Source of the DNA: Daphnia carinata
Taxonomy: Eukaryota; Arthropoda; Branchiopoda; Diplostraca; Daphniidae
Direction: 5' to 3'
Assembly: GCF_022539665.2 (NCBI RefSeq)
Contig: NC_081333.1
Location: 372,001-436,000, forward strand
Length of the DNA: 64,000 bases
This document shows, piece by piece, positions 9,876 through 22,123 of this stretch. The notes below the pieces were generated by a model. The model worked only from the letters and a program-made list of their open reading frames with translations, made no database searches and was not told the origin of the DNA. Position 1 is the first letter of the stretch, and each line of letters starts with the position of its first letter. The position numbers were made by a program, and so were the translations under genes.

Positions 9876-12442
9876 CTAAAAGGATGAAAATACCTTTCGG
9901 TTGTTTAAGTTTTTGGAAGAAGAGCAGTTTTGTAACACAAGCTGACCATCAATCCCTTGAAGAGTTCTGAACGCCTCAAGTTGCTTCAGAGATATTCCTA
10001 CGGGCTCTTTTAAAATGATCCATGTTACAACTTCGTTGTAGGGAGGTGTTGTCAGCGATCCAAAATAGGTAAAGAAACAATTACGAGTTTCAGAGCCAGG
10101 AAGGAATAATTCGAGTGGGGAAGGCAAAAGAATTTCCTTGGATTGACCTTTCAGTAGACGACATCCTTCTATCACAGGGTGCAGAATGGCATTCTCGGTT
10201 TCTTGAACCTAATAAATAATAAAAATTTAAAAAGAATTAGCTAGAGAACTGAAATGTAGCCTTAAAAGATCTCCCTACGTGAAAGTGCCTACCTTTAGCA
10301 TTACAGTTAGAATAGCGAATCCATTACGATGGCTCTTTGCTTCTTGGAGGGAGTCAAAAACCTGATTCTGGTGAACAATATGCATTTCTGCCGCAAATTT
10401 CACGCCGTCTATAGTATGTTCACTTCCGTTTGCATCACATCCCCAGTGGAAATGGAGTTGAAGTAACTTATATCGACCATCAAGGGATCCACCAGTTATG
10501 TAAGGTACAGAGTCCAATTTTTCATTATCAGCCGAGAGTTTCACTAGAGATAAAAAAAATGGTGTTTAGTCAATAACGAGTAAAGATAAGGCACTATCAA
10601 CTGATACCTACCAGAATGACCATCATTATGTACCACTAGCGGGACATTGGAATCGTAGCCCCAGAATTTAAGTTCAGGGAAATTTTTACGAACAGCATTT
10701 TGTGAAAGAATTTCTATTGGTGACAGGTCAAGCCCCTCAGCTGCCGCCATGGCATCATCTGCCAATGCCGCATGAAACAGTACTGGCATCTCAGAAGACG
10801 AAACCCAAATAGCATGTATGCCTTAGGTGAATGTTGTTCCCTAAAAATATATTTTTACCTTGGGTGCATATGGACGGGTTATGGCATGACCGATTCGCAG
10901 GTTGAATTTTCCAAATATTGCATTGTTCATTGCGGCGATGGCATCATGCGCTGAGTTGCTGGAATTATATTCTACGAAAGCGTATCCCTCGACATTCTCT
11001 GGATTGGAACCCCGATATAACTGACAGAATCTAATCGTGCCAAATGCAACAAAAACACTATACAAAAAAAAAATAAAAAAATAAAAGAAGTAATGTGATA
11101 GACATTCGGATACTTTTAGGATTAGGTATTCTTCTCCATCCAATTGAGGAGATAAAATTAAGGGAGCTTAATGGAACATCCCTAAATAATTCAATACAAA
11201 ATACCTTCGTAAATCTGCTTCTGTTTTATCAGGATCCACTGAGGCGATGTAAATACCATTCCACTGCTTCGATGCTTGGATCATCCGATTAAGAGCTGGC
11301 TCTAAATGTACATCATTGTGTGCCCACTGCACCTGTGAAAGAATAATGTGTATCAGGCATTTATTTCTTTTGTGGGCTTCATTCTGATGGCCCTTCGCGA
11401 ATGTTCACAATATGCGTAAGATTATTTTTAATATACCGCTAGTTTTCCTACTTCAGCCACTATGCCATTCAACTGTTTCATAGCCAGTTGCGCGGCATCA
11501 ACGAGTTCAAACTGAACGTAGGCAAATCGATTGAACAGCAGATCAATTGTTTCAATATGGCCAAATGGACGAAAAATCTGCCGAATTTCTTTTTCACTCG
11601 ATATACCTTTGAATCCACTAACATGCAACCTTCCTCATGTGGATGATGTCCGGCATTAAAGTTTTTTAGAAATTTCTAAATGTATATTTATTTACCTTCT
11701 AAAAATAGCCTGGACTGGGAGGCCCTAAAAATAACTGAGTGTTAATAAGTTATATTGATAAAGACTGCACTGATTGAAACAAAAATTTTCCCCTACCTCA
11801 TCGTGTGGGATTCGGATTTGTGTCTCTGAAAGAGAATAATATGTAAATTTTTAAACATAAAACAAAAGACATGATTGTGGTTTGTCATAAACAGAACAAA
11901 ACAAAACATAAAATATAATGCAAATCGTCCACCCTTTCAAGATCAGACCAAGCCTACACAAACTATCATTTTTTAAATTTAATTAGGAATTAGTTTAGAA
12001 AAAAATCTACAATAAGCTTTGGTATCACGCATGAAGTGGTAATAGTAATAAACAATTATCCAATTAGTAAATTTATCTTGACAATGAAAAAGGGCTAGAC
12101 AGTTTCGCTATAAATATGAGATATGAAGCCACCAACAGCCAAGTAAGATCAAGTACCATCCTAATATTTTAATACATCAACATCATCAATATGTCAAAGA
12201 AAGTTTTTCTTAACATAAGAGTTGTATAACTATACATACCAGTGACCTCTTGAAGCTCTGGAGTGGTTTTAACTTCACTATCTGGAGCAGATTGCGATTG
12301 CTTGGCGCCTAAATCCAATTTAGCCTGATTTAAGAAAAAACAACTCTGTTCAGTTGAAAAGTATTCTGGTGAATGACCAGTGAATGTGGCATTGAAGCCG
12401 CGAGAAAATGAATAGTTTTACCTTTTTGTGTTTATGAGGCAT
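9876..12442 (-). CDS. RRM-RRM-carbonic anhydrase chimeric protein (array copy 1)
   Basis: Ten minus-strand exons (12442-12422, 12324-12240, 11825-11797, 11724-11696, 11629-11437, 11332-11205, 11057-10859, 10789-10612, 10543-10293, 10208-9876) join in matching phase into 481 codons plus stop. Residues ~55-120 (LHVSGFKG...GHIETIDLLFNRFAYVQF) and ~145-228 (IYIASVDPDKTEADLRSVF...GYAFVEYNSSN) are RRMs most like RRM1 and RRM2 of PUF60/half pint, a splicing factor. Exon 8 begins MPVLFHAALADDAMAAAEG and turns directly into an alpha carbonic anhydrase (LSPIEILSQN...). The CA part keeps its three zinc histidines (LQLHFHWG, EMHIVH), GSEHTIDG, HNDGHS and SLTTPP, and ends NNRKVFSSF like cytosolic CAs. The usual N-terminal WGY..GPEHW segment of CAs is missing. 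The upstream segment could also be transcribed as a separate RRM gene; transcripts would decide. Confidence 0.6.
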
Positions 12443-14260
12443 TTTCAGGTCTGATGTTTTAGCTAAGGACAAACGAAGAATATATTTATAACTGAAGAAG
12501 ACTTGTAAAAACACCTATATTGTTGTCACGACTATCGACTAACGACACCGGCAAGCGAATTTCGAAATGACACCAACGATGGAACCATTCAGTGTTGCCA
12601 CATTATCATTTTAGATGCTATAGTTGTTACAATGTAGCAGCACCGAACACTTTACAATTCAGGCCATCTTTTCAGTCGTTTCACCGGCCATGTTAACAAT
12701 TCGCTTTGTTATTACTAATTAGAAAGGCCGACGAGTCTTTAGGACAAAGCTTGCTTCAGTGGCGTTCCACGGTAACTTGGCTACACCTAACTAAGGATCC
12801 CTTACGTTTTCTCAGGATTCTAAACAGATAAAGAAAAAAGGGTTGTCATTATACCACAGCAACAAGTCCTCCTTTCCCTCGGTTGTTTCAAGCCAGGAAC
12901 CATGTTTCCATGGCTCCCATGTTAGACCCGTGCTCCCCGTGCACTTTAACGACCTGAGCGATATCGTACAATGTGCGGCCGCACATCGTATTCCATCAGC
13001 GAAAACCACCAAGGGAAGACATTGGGCTAGCTTCACTTTGCTAGTCTATATGAGAGGCCTCTTAGACAGGGATCTGACGTATCAAGGCGTAGGATACCGA
13101 CCTAGCTAATGTCTAAACTCATAGCCGAAGGACTTGTTTACGGGAAACAAGCCAGCTAATTTTTTTGAAGTTAAGGGACATGGTTCTTAATGCCCATCAG
13201 ACCTCGTGTGCACAAGACCTACCAGACCCTCTTCTTCTGCCTATACGACAACCCCACTTTACATTTTGCTTTACCATCTGTTTTATACTGTTCCAGTTAT
13301 GGCTCAAAGCCATAAACAGAGTTAGCAAACGTTTTTCCGAGTCCAATTTGGTCAATAACACTTCACCAGGGATCACGTATGGATAGTGAGAAAATCTAAT
13401 CAAATTCGAACAAAGCTCATATAAAACTTCTAAATAAAACCAAATTGCAAAATCTATACAACCATTTTCATTGTTTTTACTTTCCTTACAATAGAAGCAG
13501 GAATAGCTCTCGGCTTAGTAGAAGACATCGCAGGTGGCTTGCCGCTAGAGGGCCATCCTAAAACTATCATTAAACCTTTTCCTGGCTTCATCCAACGGTG
13601 TTTGCAAATCGTACTCGAGTCCTGTAGAATTCATAGTCACAATCGGCCGAAACATACGCTAATAGAATTGTACAACCTTAGCAACGGTGAAAACGACGAG
13701 GTTGTTCATAATACAGTAAAGTTCCGTGCATCGTCATAGTAATGATGACGAGGTGACACAACCCTTTACGATGAAAATGCCTTGCTGCACCAAACAGATT
13801 GATTATCGTTCCCGGCCACATCAATTGTCCTCTGCTTTGTCAATGCCTCATGTTCTATAGATCATATTACCTAAGCATGTATTACCTTAGATATTCAAAA
13901 GACTTTGGAATTTGACTTGTGACTTACTGAATGACTGACTGGAGACTTGAAATTTCCAATAAATCGCTAGAAACGTAGAATGGCTAAGTGCGTTGCAGTC
14001 ACGTTTTACCAGTATCGTAATATTTCGATGCTTGCATGTTATGCATGCTATGTCGGCTTCGTCATTTCAATCGACATATTCTTAAAAAACAGGAAATGTC
14101 CCTCCCGAGTGCGAAGCCTTCTTCTCTTTACAGGTAACTTAACGGAAACAACAGCCGCTGATCCTGTTTCAGGTGTGAAATGTATCAATCCAATTACGTA
14201 CATTTTTTTAAAGAATCATGTGCTATCACCTCGAGCCACAGCGACAGAATGTTTGGTACC
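10667..14260. repeat. Tandem 3.6-kb repeat unit, copy 1
   Basis: The unit starts at TTTAAGTTCAGGG, inside the carbonic anhydrase part of the exon, and ends at TTTGGTACC. It contains the whole RRM gene region and ~1.8 kb of upstream sequence. It differs from copy 2 by a silent change in the last RRM2 codon and one base in an A tract; otherwise I see essentially identical text. Confidence 0.95.
12443..14260. other. Spacer upstream of the RRM gene (present in all three units)
   Basis: This ~1.8-kb stretch holds the RRM gene promoter region and several short open frames without recognisable domains. One minus frame near 13197-13403 and a minus ATG near 13524 (MSSTKPRAIPAS...) faintly recall a retrotransposon gag, but I cannot support that. 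AATAAA occurs near 13959. The sequence is repeated at about 16040-17857 and 19637-21453. Confidence 0.5.
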
Positions 14261-16039
14261 TGGTTTTAAGTTCAGGGAAATTTTTACGAACAGCATTTTG
14301 TGAAAGAATTTCTATTGGTGACAGGTCAAGCCCCTCAGCTGCCGCCATGGCATCATCTGCCAATGCCGCATGAAACAGTACTGGCATCTCAGAAGACGAA
14401 ACCCAAATAGCATGTATGCCTTAGGTGAATGTTGTTCCCTAAAAATATATTTTTACCTTAGGTGCATATGGACGGGTTATGGCATGACCGATTCGCAGGT
14501 TGAATTTTCCAAATATTGCATTGTTCATTGCGGCGATGGCATCATGCGCTGAGTTGCTGGAATTATATTCTACGAAAGCGTATCCCTCGACATTCTCTGG
14601 ATTGGAACCCCGATATAACTGACAGAATCTAATCGTGCCAAATGCAACAAAAACACTATACAAAAAAAAAATAAAAAATAAAAGAAGTAATGTGATAGAC
14701 ATTCGGATACTTTTAGGATTAGGTATTCTTCTCCATCCAATTGAGGAGATAAAATTAAGGGAGCTTAATGGAACATCCCTAAATAATTCAATACAAAATA
14801 CCTTCGTAAATCTGCTTCTGTTTTATCAGGATCCACTGAGGCGATGTAAATACCATTCCACTGCTTCGATGCTTGGATCATCCGATTAAGAGCTGGCTCT
14901 AAATGTACATCATTGTGTGCCCACTGCACCTGTGAAAGAATAATGTGTATCAGGCATTTATTTCTTTTGTGGGCTTCATTCTGATGGCCCTTCGCGAATG
15001 TTCACAATATGCGTAAGATTATTTTTAATATACCGCTAGTTTTCCTACTTCAGCCACTATGCCATTCAACTGTTTCATAGCCAGTTGCGCGGCATCAACG
15101 AGTTCAAACTGAACGTAGGCAAATCGATTGAACAGCAGATCAATTGTTTCAATATGGCCAAATGGACGAAAAATCTGCCGAATTTCTTTTTCACTCGATA
15201 TACCTTTGAATCCACTAACATGCAACCTTCCTCATGTGGATGATGTCCGGCATTAAAGTTTTTTAGAAATTTCTAAATGTATATTTATTTACCTTCTAAA
15301 AATAGCCTGGACTGGGAGGCCCTAAAAATAACTGAGTGTTAATAAGTTATATTGATAAAGACTGCACTGATTGAAACAAAAATTTTCCCCTACCTCATCG
15401 TGTGGGATTCGGATTTGTGTCTCTGAAAGAGAATAATATGTAAATTTTTAAACATAAAACAAAAGACATGATTGTGGTTTGTCATAAACAGAACAAAACA
15501 AAACATAAAATATAATGCAAATCGTCCACCCTTTCAAGATCAGACCAAGCCTACACAAACTATCATTTTTTAAATTTAATTAGGAATTAGTTTAGAAAAA
15601 AATCTACAATAAGCTTTGGTATCACGCATGAAGTGGTAATAGTAATAAACAATTATCCAATTAGTAAATTTATCTTGACAATGAAAAAGGGCTAGACAGT
15701 TTCGCTATAAATATGAGATATGAAGCCACCAACAGCCAAGTAAGATCAAGTACCATCCTAATATTTTAATACATCAACATCATCAATATGTCAAAGAAAG
15801 TTTTTCTTAACATAAGAGTTGTATAACTATACATACCAGTGACCTCTTGAAGCTCTGGAGTGGTTTTAACTTCACTATCTGGAGCAGATTGCGATTGCTT
15901 GGCGCCTAAATCCAATTTAGCCTGATTTAAGAAAAAACAACTCTGTTCAGTTGAAAAGTATTCTGGTGAATGACCAGTGAATGTGGCATTGAAGCCGCGA
16001 GAAAATGAATAGTTTTACCTTTTTGTGTTTATGAGGCAT
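14226..16039 (-). CDS. Truncated RRM-RRM protein, array copy 2
   Basis: The same seven exons as in copy 1 encode both PUF60/half-pint-like RRMs. The eighth exon (14387-14226) keeps MPVLFHAALADD...LSPIEIL...FPELK and then crosses the unit junction into spacer DNA. There it adds TRYQTFCRCGSR and a TGA. The open frame is 281 codons plus stop, in phase throughout. No carbonic anhydrase catalytic part follows, so the product would be an RNA-binding protein with a ~30-residue CA stub and a novel tail. The promoter region is intact because the spacer is duplicated with it. Confidence 0.6.
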
Positions 16040-17857
16040 TTTCAGGTCTGATGTTTTAGCTAAGGACAAACGAAGAATATATTTATAACTGAAGAAGACT
16101 TGTAAAAACACCTATATTGTTGTCACGACTATCGACTAACGACACCGGCAAGCGAATTTCGAAATGACACCAACGATGGAACCATTCAGTGTTGCCACAT
16201 TATCATTTTAGATGCTATAGTTGTTACAATGTAGCAGCACCGAACACTTTACAATTCAGGCCATCTTTTCAGTCGTTTCACCGGCCATGTTAACAATTCG
16301 CTTTGTTATTACTAATTAGAAAGGCCGACGAGTCTTTAGGACAAAGCTTGCTTCAGTGGCGTTCCACGGTAACTTGGCTACACCTAACTAAGGATCCCTT
16401 ACGTTTTCTCAGGATTCTAAACAGATAAAGAAAAAAGGGTTGTCATTATACCACAGCAACAAGTCCTCCTTTCCCTCGGTTGTTTCAAGCCAGGAACCAT
16501 GTTTCCATGGCTCCCATGTTAGACCCGTGCTCCCCGTGCACTTTAACGACCTGAGCGATATCGTACAATGTGCGGCCGCACATCGTATTCCATCAGCGAA
16601 AACCACCAAGGGAAGACATTGGGCTAGCTTCACTTTGCTAGTCTATATGAGAGGCCTCTTAGACAGGGATCTGACGTATCAAGGCGTAGGATACCGACCT
16701 AGCTAATGTCTAAACTCATAGCCGAAGGACTTGTTTACGGGAAACAAGCCAGCTAATTTTTTTGAAGTTAAGGGACATGGTTCTTAATGCCCATCAGACC
16801 TCGTGTGCACAAGACCTACCAGACCCTCTTCTTCTGCCTATACGACAACCCCACTTTACATTTTGCTTTACCATCTGTTTTATACTGTTCCAGTTATGGC
16901 TCAAAGCCATAAACAGAGTTAGCAAACGTTTTTCCGAGTCCAATTTGGTCAATAACACTTCACCAGGGATCACGTATGGATAGTGAGAAAATCTAATCAA
17001 ATTCGAACAAAGCTCATATAAAACTTCTAAATAAAACCAAATTGCAAAATCTATACAACCATTTTCATTGTTTTTACTTTCCTTACAATAGAAGCAGGAA
17101 TAGCTCTCGGCTTAGTAGAAGACATCGCAGGTGGCTTGCCGCTAGAGGGCCATCCTAAAACTATCATTAAACCTTTTCCTGGCTTCATCCAACGGTGTTT
17201 GCAAATCGTACTCGAGTCCTGTAGAATTCATAGTCACAATCGGCCGAAACATACGCTAATAGAATTGTACAACCTTAGCAACGGTGAAAACGACGAGGTT
17301 GTTCATAATACAGTAAAGTTCCGTGCATCGTCATAGTAATGATGACGAGGTGACACAACCCTTTACGATGAAAATGCCTTGCTGCACCAAACAGATTGAT
17401 TATCGTTCCCGGCCACATCAATTGTCCTCTGCTTTGTCAATGCCTCATGTTCTATAGATCATATTACCTAAGCATGTATTACCTTAGATATTCAAAAGAC
17501 TTTGGAATTTGACTTGTGACTTACTGAATGACTGACTGGAGACTTGAAATTTCCAATAAATCGCTAGAAACGTAGAATGGCTAAGTGCGTTGCAGTCACG
17601 TTTTACCAGTATCGTAATATTTCGATGCTTGCATGTTATGCATGCTATGTCGGCTTCGTCATTTCAATCGACATATTCTTAAAAAACAGGAAATGTCCCT
17701 CCCGAGTGCGAAGCCTTCTTCTCTTTACAGGTAACTTAACGGAAACAACAGCCGCTGATCCTGTTTCAGGTGTGAAATGTATCAATCCAATTACGTACAT
17801 TTTTTTAAAGAATCATGTGCTATCACCTCGAGCCACAGCGACAGAATGTTTGGTACC
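14264..17857. repeat. Tandem 3.6-kb repeat unit, copy 2
   Basis: Joined to copy 1 by the junction TTTGGTACC-TGG-TTTTAAGTTC. Corresponding positions are offset by 3597-3598 bases. The near absence of differences implies very recent duplication or gene conversion. Confidence 0.95.
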
Positions 17858-19636
17858 TGGTTTTAAGTTCAGGGAAATTTTTACGAACAGCATTTTGTGA
17901 AAGAATTTCTATTGGTGACAGGTCAAGCCCCTCAGCTGCCGCCATGGCATCATCTGCCAATGCCGCATGAAACAGTACTGGCATCTCAGAAGACGAAACC
18001 CAAATAGCATGTATGCCTTAGGTGAATGTTGTTCCCTAAAAATATATTTTTACCTTAGGTGCATATGGACGGGTTATGGCATGACCGATTCGCAGGTTGA
18101 ATTTTCCAAATATTGCATTGTTCATTGCGGCGATGGCATCATGCGCTGAGTTGCTGGAATTATATTCTACGAAAGCGTATCCCTCGACATTCTCTGGATT
18201 GGAACCCCGATATAACTGACAGAATCTAATCGTGCCAAATGCAACAAAAACACTATACAAAAAAAAAATAAAAAATAAAAGAAGTAATGTGATAGACATT
18301 CGGATACTTTTAGGATTAGGTATTCTTCTCCATCCAATTGAGGAGATAAAATTAAGGGAGCTTAATGGAACATCCCTAAATAATTCAATACAAAATACCT
18401 TCGTAAATCTGCTTCTGTTTTATCAGGATCCACTGAGGCGATGTAAATACCATTCCACTGCTTCGATGCTTGGATCATCCGATTAAGAGCTGGCTCTAAA
18501 TGTACATCATTGTGTGCCCACTGCACCTGTGAAAGAATAATGTGTATCAGGCATTTATTTCTTTTGTGGGCTTCATTCTGATGGCCCTTCGCGAATGTTC
18601 ACAATATGCGTAAGATTATTTTTAATATACCGCTAGTTTTCCTACTTCAGCCACTATGCCATTCAACTGTTTCATAGCCAGTTGCGCGGCATCAACGAGT
18701 TCAAACTGAACGTAGGCAAATCGATTGAACAGCAGATCAATTGTTTCAATATGGCCAAATGGACGAAAAATCTGCCGAATTTCTTTTTCACTCGATATAC
18801 CTTTGAATCCACTAACATGCAACCTTCCTCATGTGGATGATGTCTGGCATTAAAGTTTTTTATAAATTTCTAAATGTATATTTATTTACCTTCTAAAAAT
18901 AGCCTGGACTGGGAGGCCCTAAAAATAACTGAGTGTTAATAAGTTATATTGATAAAGACTGCACTGATTGAAACAAAAATTTTCCCCTACCTCATCGTGT
19001 GGGATTCGGATTTGTGTCTCTGAAAGAGAATAATATGTAAATTTTTAAACATAAAACAAAAGACATGATTGTGGTTTGTCATAAACAGAACAAAACAAAA
19101 CATAAAATATAATGCAAATCGTCCACCCTTTCAAGATCAGACCAAGCCTACACAAACTATCATTTTTTAAATTTAATTAGGAATTAGTTTAGAAAAAAAT
19201 CTACAATAAGCTTTGGTATCACGCATGAAGTGGTAATAGTAATAAACAATTATCCAATTAGTAAATTTATCTTGACAATGAAAAAGGGCTAGACAGTTTC
19301 GCTATAAATATGAGATATGAAGCCACCAACAGCCAAGTAAGATCAAGTACCATCCTAATATTTTAATACATCAACATCATCAATATGTCAAAGAAAGTTT
19401 TTCTTAACATAAGAGTTGTATAAATATACATACCAGTGACCTCTTGAAGCTCTGGAGTGGTTTTAACTTCACTATCTGGAGCAGATTGCGATTGCTTGGC
19501 GCCTAAATCCAATTTAGCCTGATTTAAGAAAAAACAACTCTGTTCAGTTGAAAAGTATTCTGGTGAATGACCAGTGAATGTGGCATTGAAGCCGCGAGAA
19601 AATGAATAGTTTTACCTTTTTGTGTTTATGAGGCAT
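17823..19636 (-). CDS. Truncated RRM-RRM protein, array copy 3
   Basis: Coding content is the same as copy 2: two RRMs, the CA stub, then the junction-derived tail TRYQTFCRCGSR and TGA, about 281 residues. Differences that I can see from copy 2 fall in introns (GATGTCTGGC for GATGTCCGGC, TTTTATAAA for TTTTAGAAA, ATAAATATAC for ATAACTATAC). Splice sites remain intact, so it should be expressible. Confidence 0.6.
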
Positions 19637-21453
19637 TTTCAGGTCTGATGTTTTAGCTAAGGACAAACGAAGAATATATTTATAACTGAAGAAGACTTGT
19701 AAAAACACCTATATTGTTGTCACGACTATCGACTAACGACACCGGCAAGCGAATTTCGAAATGACACCAACGATGGAACCATTCAGTGTTGCCACATTAT
19801 CATTTTAGATGCTATAGTTGTTACAATGTAGCAGCACCGAACACTTTACAATTCAGGCCATCTTTTCAGTCGTTTCACCGGCCATGTTAACAATTCGCTT
19901 TGTTATTACTAATTAGAAAGGCCGACGAGTCTTTAGGACAAAGCTTGCTTCAGTGGCGTTCCACGGTAACTTGGCTACACCTAACTAAGGATCCCTTACG
20001 TTTTCTCAGGATTCTAAACAGATAAAGAAAAAAGGGTTGTCATTATACCACAGCAACAAGTCCTCCTTTCCCTCGGTTGTTTCAAGCCAGGAACCATGTT
20101 TCCATGGCTCCCATGTTAGACCCGTGCTCCCCGTGCACTTTAACGACCTGAGCGATATCGTACAATGTGCGGCCGCACATCGTATTCCATCAGCGAAAAC
20201 CACCAAGGGAAGACATTGGGCTAGCTTCACTTTGCTAGTCTATATGAGAGGCCTCTTAGACAGGGATCTGACGTATCAAGGCGTAGGATACCGACCTAGC
20301 TAATGTCTAAACTCATAGCCGAAGGACTTGTTTACGGGAAACAAGCCAGCTAATTTTTTTGAAGTTAAGGGACATGGTTCTTAATGCCCATCAGACCTCG
20401 TGTGCACAAGACCTACCAGACCCTCTTCTTCTGCCTATACGACAACCCCACTTTACATTTTGCTTTACCATCTGTTTTATACTGTTCCAGTTATGGCTCA
20501 AAGCCATAAACAGAGTTAGCAAACGTTTTTCCGAGTCCAATTTGGTCAATAACACTTCACCAGGGATCACGTATGGATAGTGAGAAAATCTAATCAAATT
20601 CGAACAAAGCTCATATAAAACTTCTAAATAAAACCAAATTGCAAAATCTATACAACCATTTTCATTGTTTTTACTTTCCTTACAATAGAAGCAGGAATAG
20701 CTCTCGGCTTAGTAGAAGACATCGCAGGTGGCTTGCCGCTAGAGGGCCATCCTAAAACTATCATTAAACCTTTTCCTGGCTTCATCCAACGGTGTTTGCA
20801 AATCGTACTCGAGTCCTGTAGAATTCATAGTCACAATCGGCCGAAACATACGCTAATAGAATTGTACAACCTTAGCAACGGTGAAAACGACGAGGTTGTT
20901 CATAATACAGTAAAGTTCCGTGCATCGTCATAGTAATGATGACGAGGTGACACAACCCTTTACGATGAAAATGCCTTGCTGCACCAAACAGATTGATTAT
21001 CGTTCCCGGCCACATCAATTGTCCTCTGCTTTGTCAATGCCTCATGTTCTATAGATCATATTACCTAAGCATGTATTACCTTAGATATTCAAAAGACTTT
21101 GGAATTTGACTTGTGACTTACTGAATGACTGACTGGAGACTTGAAATTTCCAATAAATCGCTAGAAACGTAGAATGGCTAAGTGCGTTGCAGTCACGTTT
21201 TACCAGTATCGTAATATTTCGATGCTTGCATGTTATGCATGCTATGTCGGCTTCGTCATTTCAATCGACATGTTCTTAAAAAACAGGAAATATCCCTCCG
21301 AGTGCGAAGCCTTCTTCTCTTTACAGGTAACTTAACGGAAACAACAGCCGCTGATCCTGTTTCAGGTGTGAAATGTATCAATCCAATTACGTACATTTTT
21401 TTAAAGAATCATGTGCTATCACCTCGAGCCACAGCGACAGAATGTTTGGTACC
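17861..21453. repeat. Tandem 3.6-kb repeat unit, copy 3
   Basis: This unit ends at GGTACC and then runs into unique DNA (GCCCGTCTATC). It carries a few private changes, such as ACATGTTCTT for ACATATTCTT and loss of one C in TCCCTCCGAG. It is the most diverged copy but still over 99% identical by eye. Confidence 0.95.
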
Positions 21454-22123
21454 GCCCGTCTATCTAGATATTTCGAAAATTCAATTAACAGCCGCATCGG
21501 TTGGAAACAAGCAATCTTGTCCAGGATGAATTTATCTCGGCCATAAAAAATGGGGCAAAGCAAAAGCCGTGTGCTATTTGTTTCCTTTCGGGTCAATATC
21601 TTCTGGAATTATAAGAAATGATAATCCTTTTGAAGAAATACTGAAGTGAGAAAATTTACATTCTGGTAGAGCGAAATCTCCATTTCCTTTGCCAATACTA
21701 TTTTCAAATCAGGTGTACATTGTGCAGTTTCTTTCTTTGCCTGTAAAAGAATTTGCAATGACATCCAAATTAGTTTAAGGAATTATGTTAGAATTAAGAA
21801 GAAAGAATGCTACTTTGGGCCAAGTCAATAAATATCTTCTCACCATTGTAATGTGAACCAATTAACAGTTAATAATTTTCCACCATGGAACCAAACTGCA
21901 ACTAGCACGGTCACAAAATGCCCAATTGCTGGTAATACCTTTAATTGCACATAGATAATATTATTATTGAAGTACGAATTCTCTAAAATTCTTTTACCTG
22001 AATATCATAGTGGTCTGCCACCAGGAGTCTTTCAAACTCGACTAATCTCTGTTTGCTTCTGATCAAGAGTTTAAACAACCACATGTGTTTATTTTGAGCA
22101 GGATAACAAGGATTCCTAGATCT
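21387..22123 (-). CDS. Unrecognised minus-strand protein, three C-terminal exons
   Basis: Exons at about 22123-21998 (RSRNPCYPAQNKHMWLFKLL...VADHYDIQ), 21740-21642 (AKKETAQCTPDLKIVLAKEM...NFLTS) and 21602-21387 (KILTRKETNSTRLLLCPIFY...SLKKCT, stop) have clean GT/AG borders. All junctions are in phase 0. The last exon crosses the right edge of the 3.6-kb array at 21453/21454, so its final ~22 codons are array sequence, duplicated without the rest in copies 1 and 2. The upstream exon limit is uncertain. I do not recognise the family. A start further upstream was not found, so this is a partial model or a gene truncated by rearrangement. Confidence 0.4.

Noticed and set aside
8590-9891. Extra downstream exon for the carbonic anhydrase
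   Set aside because: A donor-like GTATTT follows NNRK, but reading straight on gives VFSSF and stop, matching the usual end of cytosolic CAs; no extra exon is needed.
13197-13403. Minus frame MIRFSHYPYV... as retrotransposon gag
   Set aside because: Only a vague resemblance; no LTR, primer site or reverse transcriptase found nearby.
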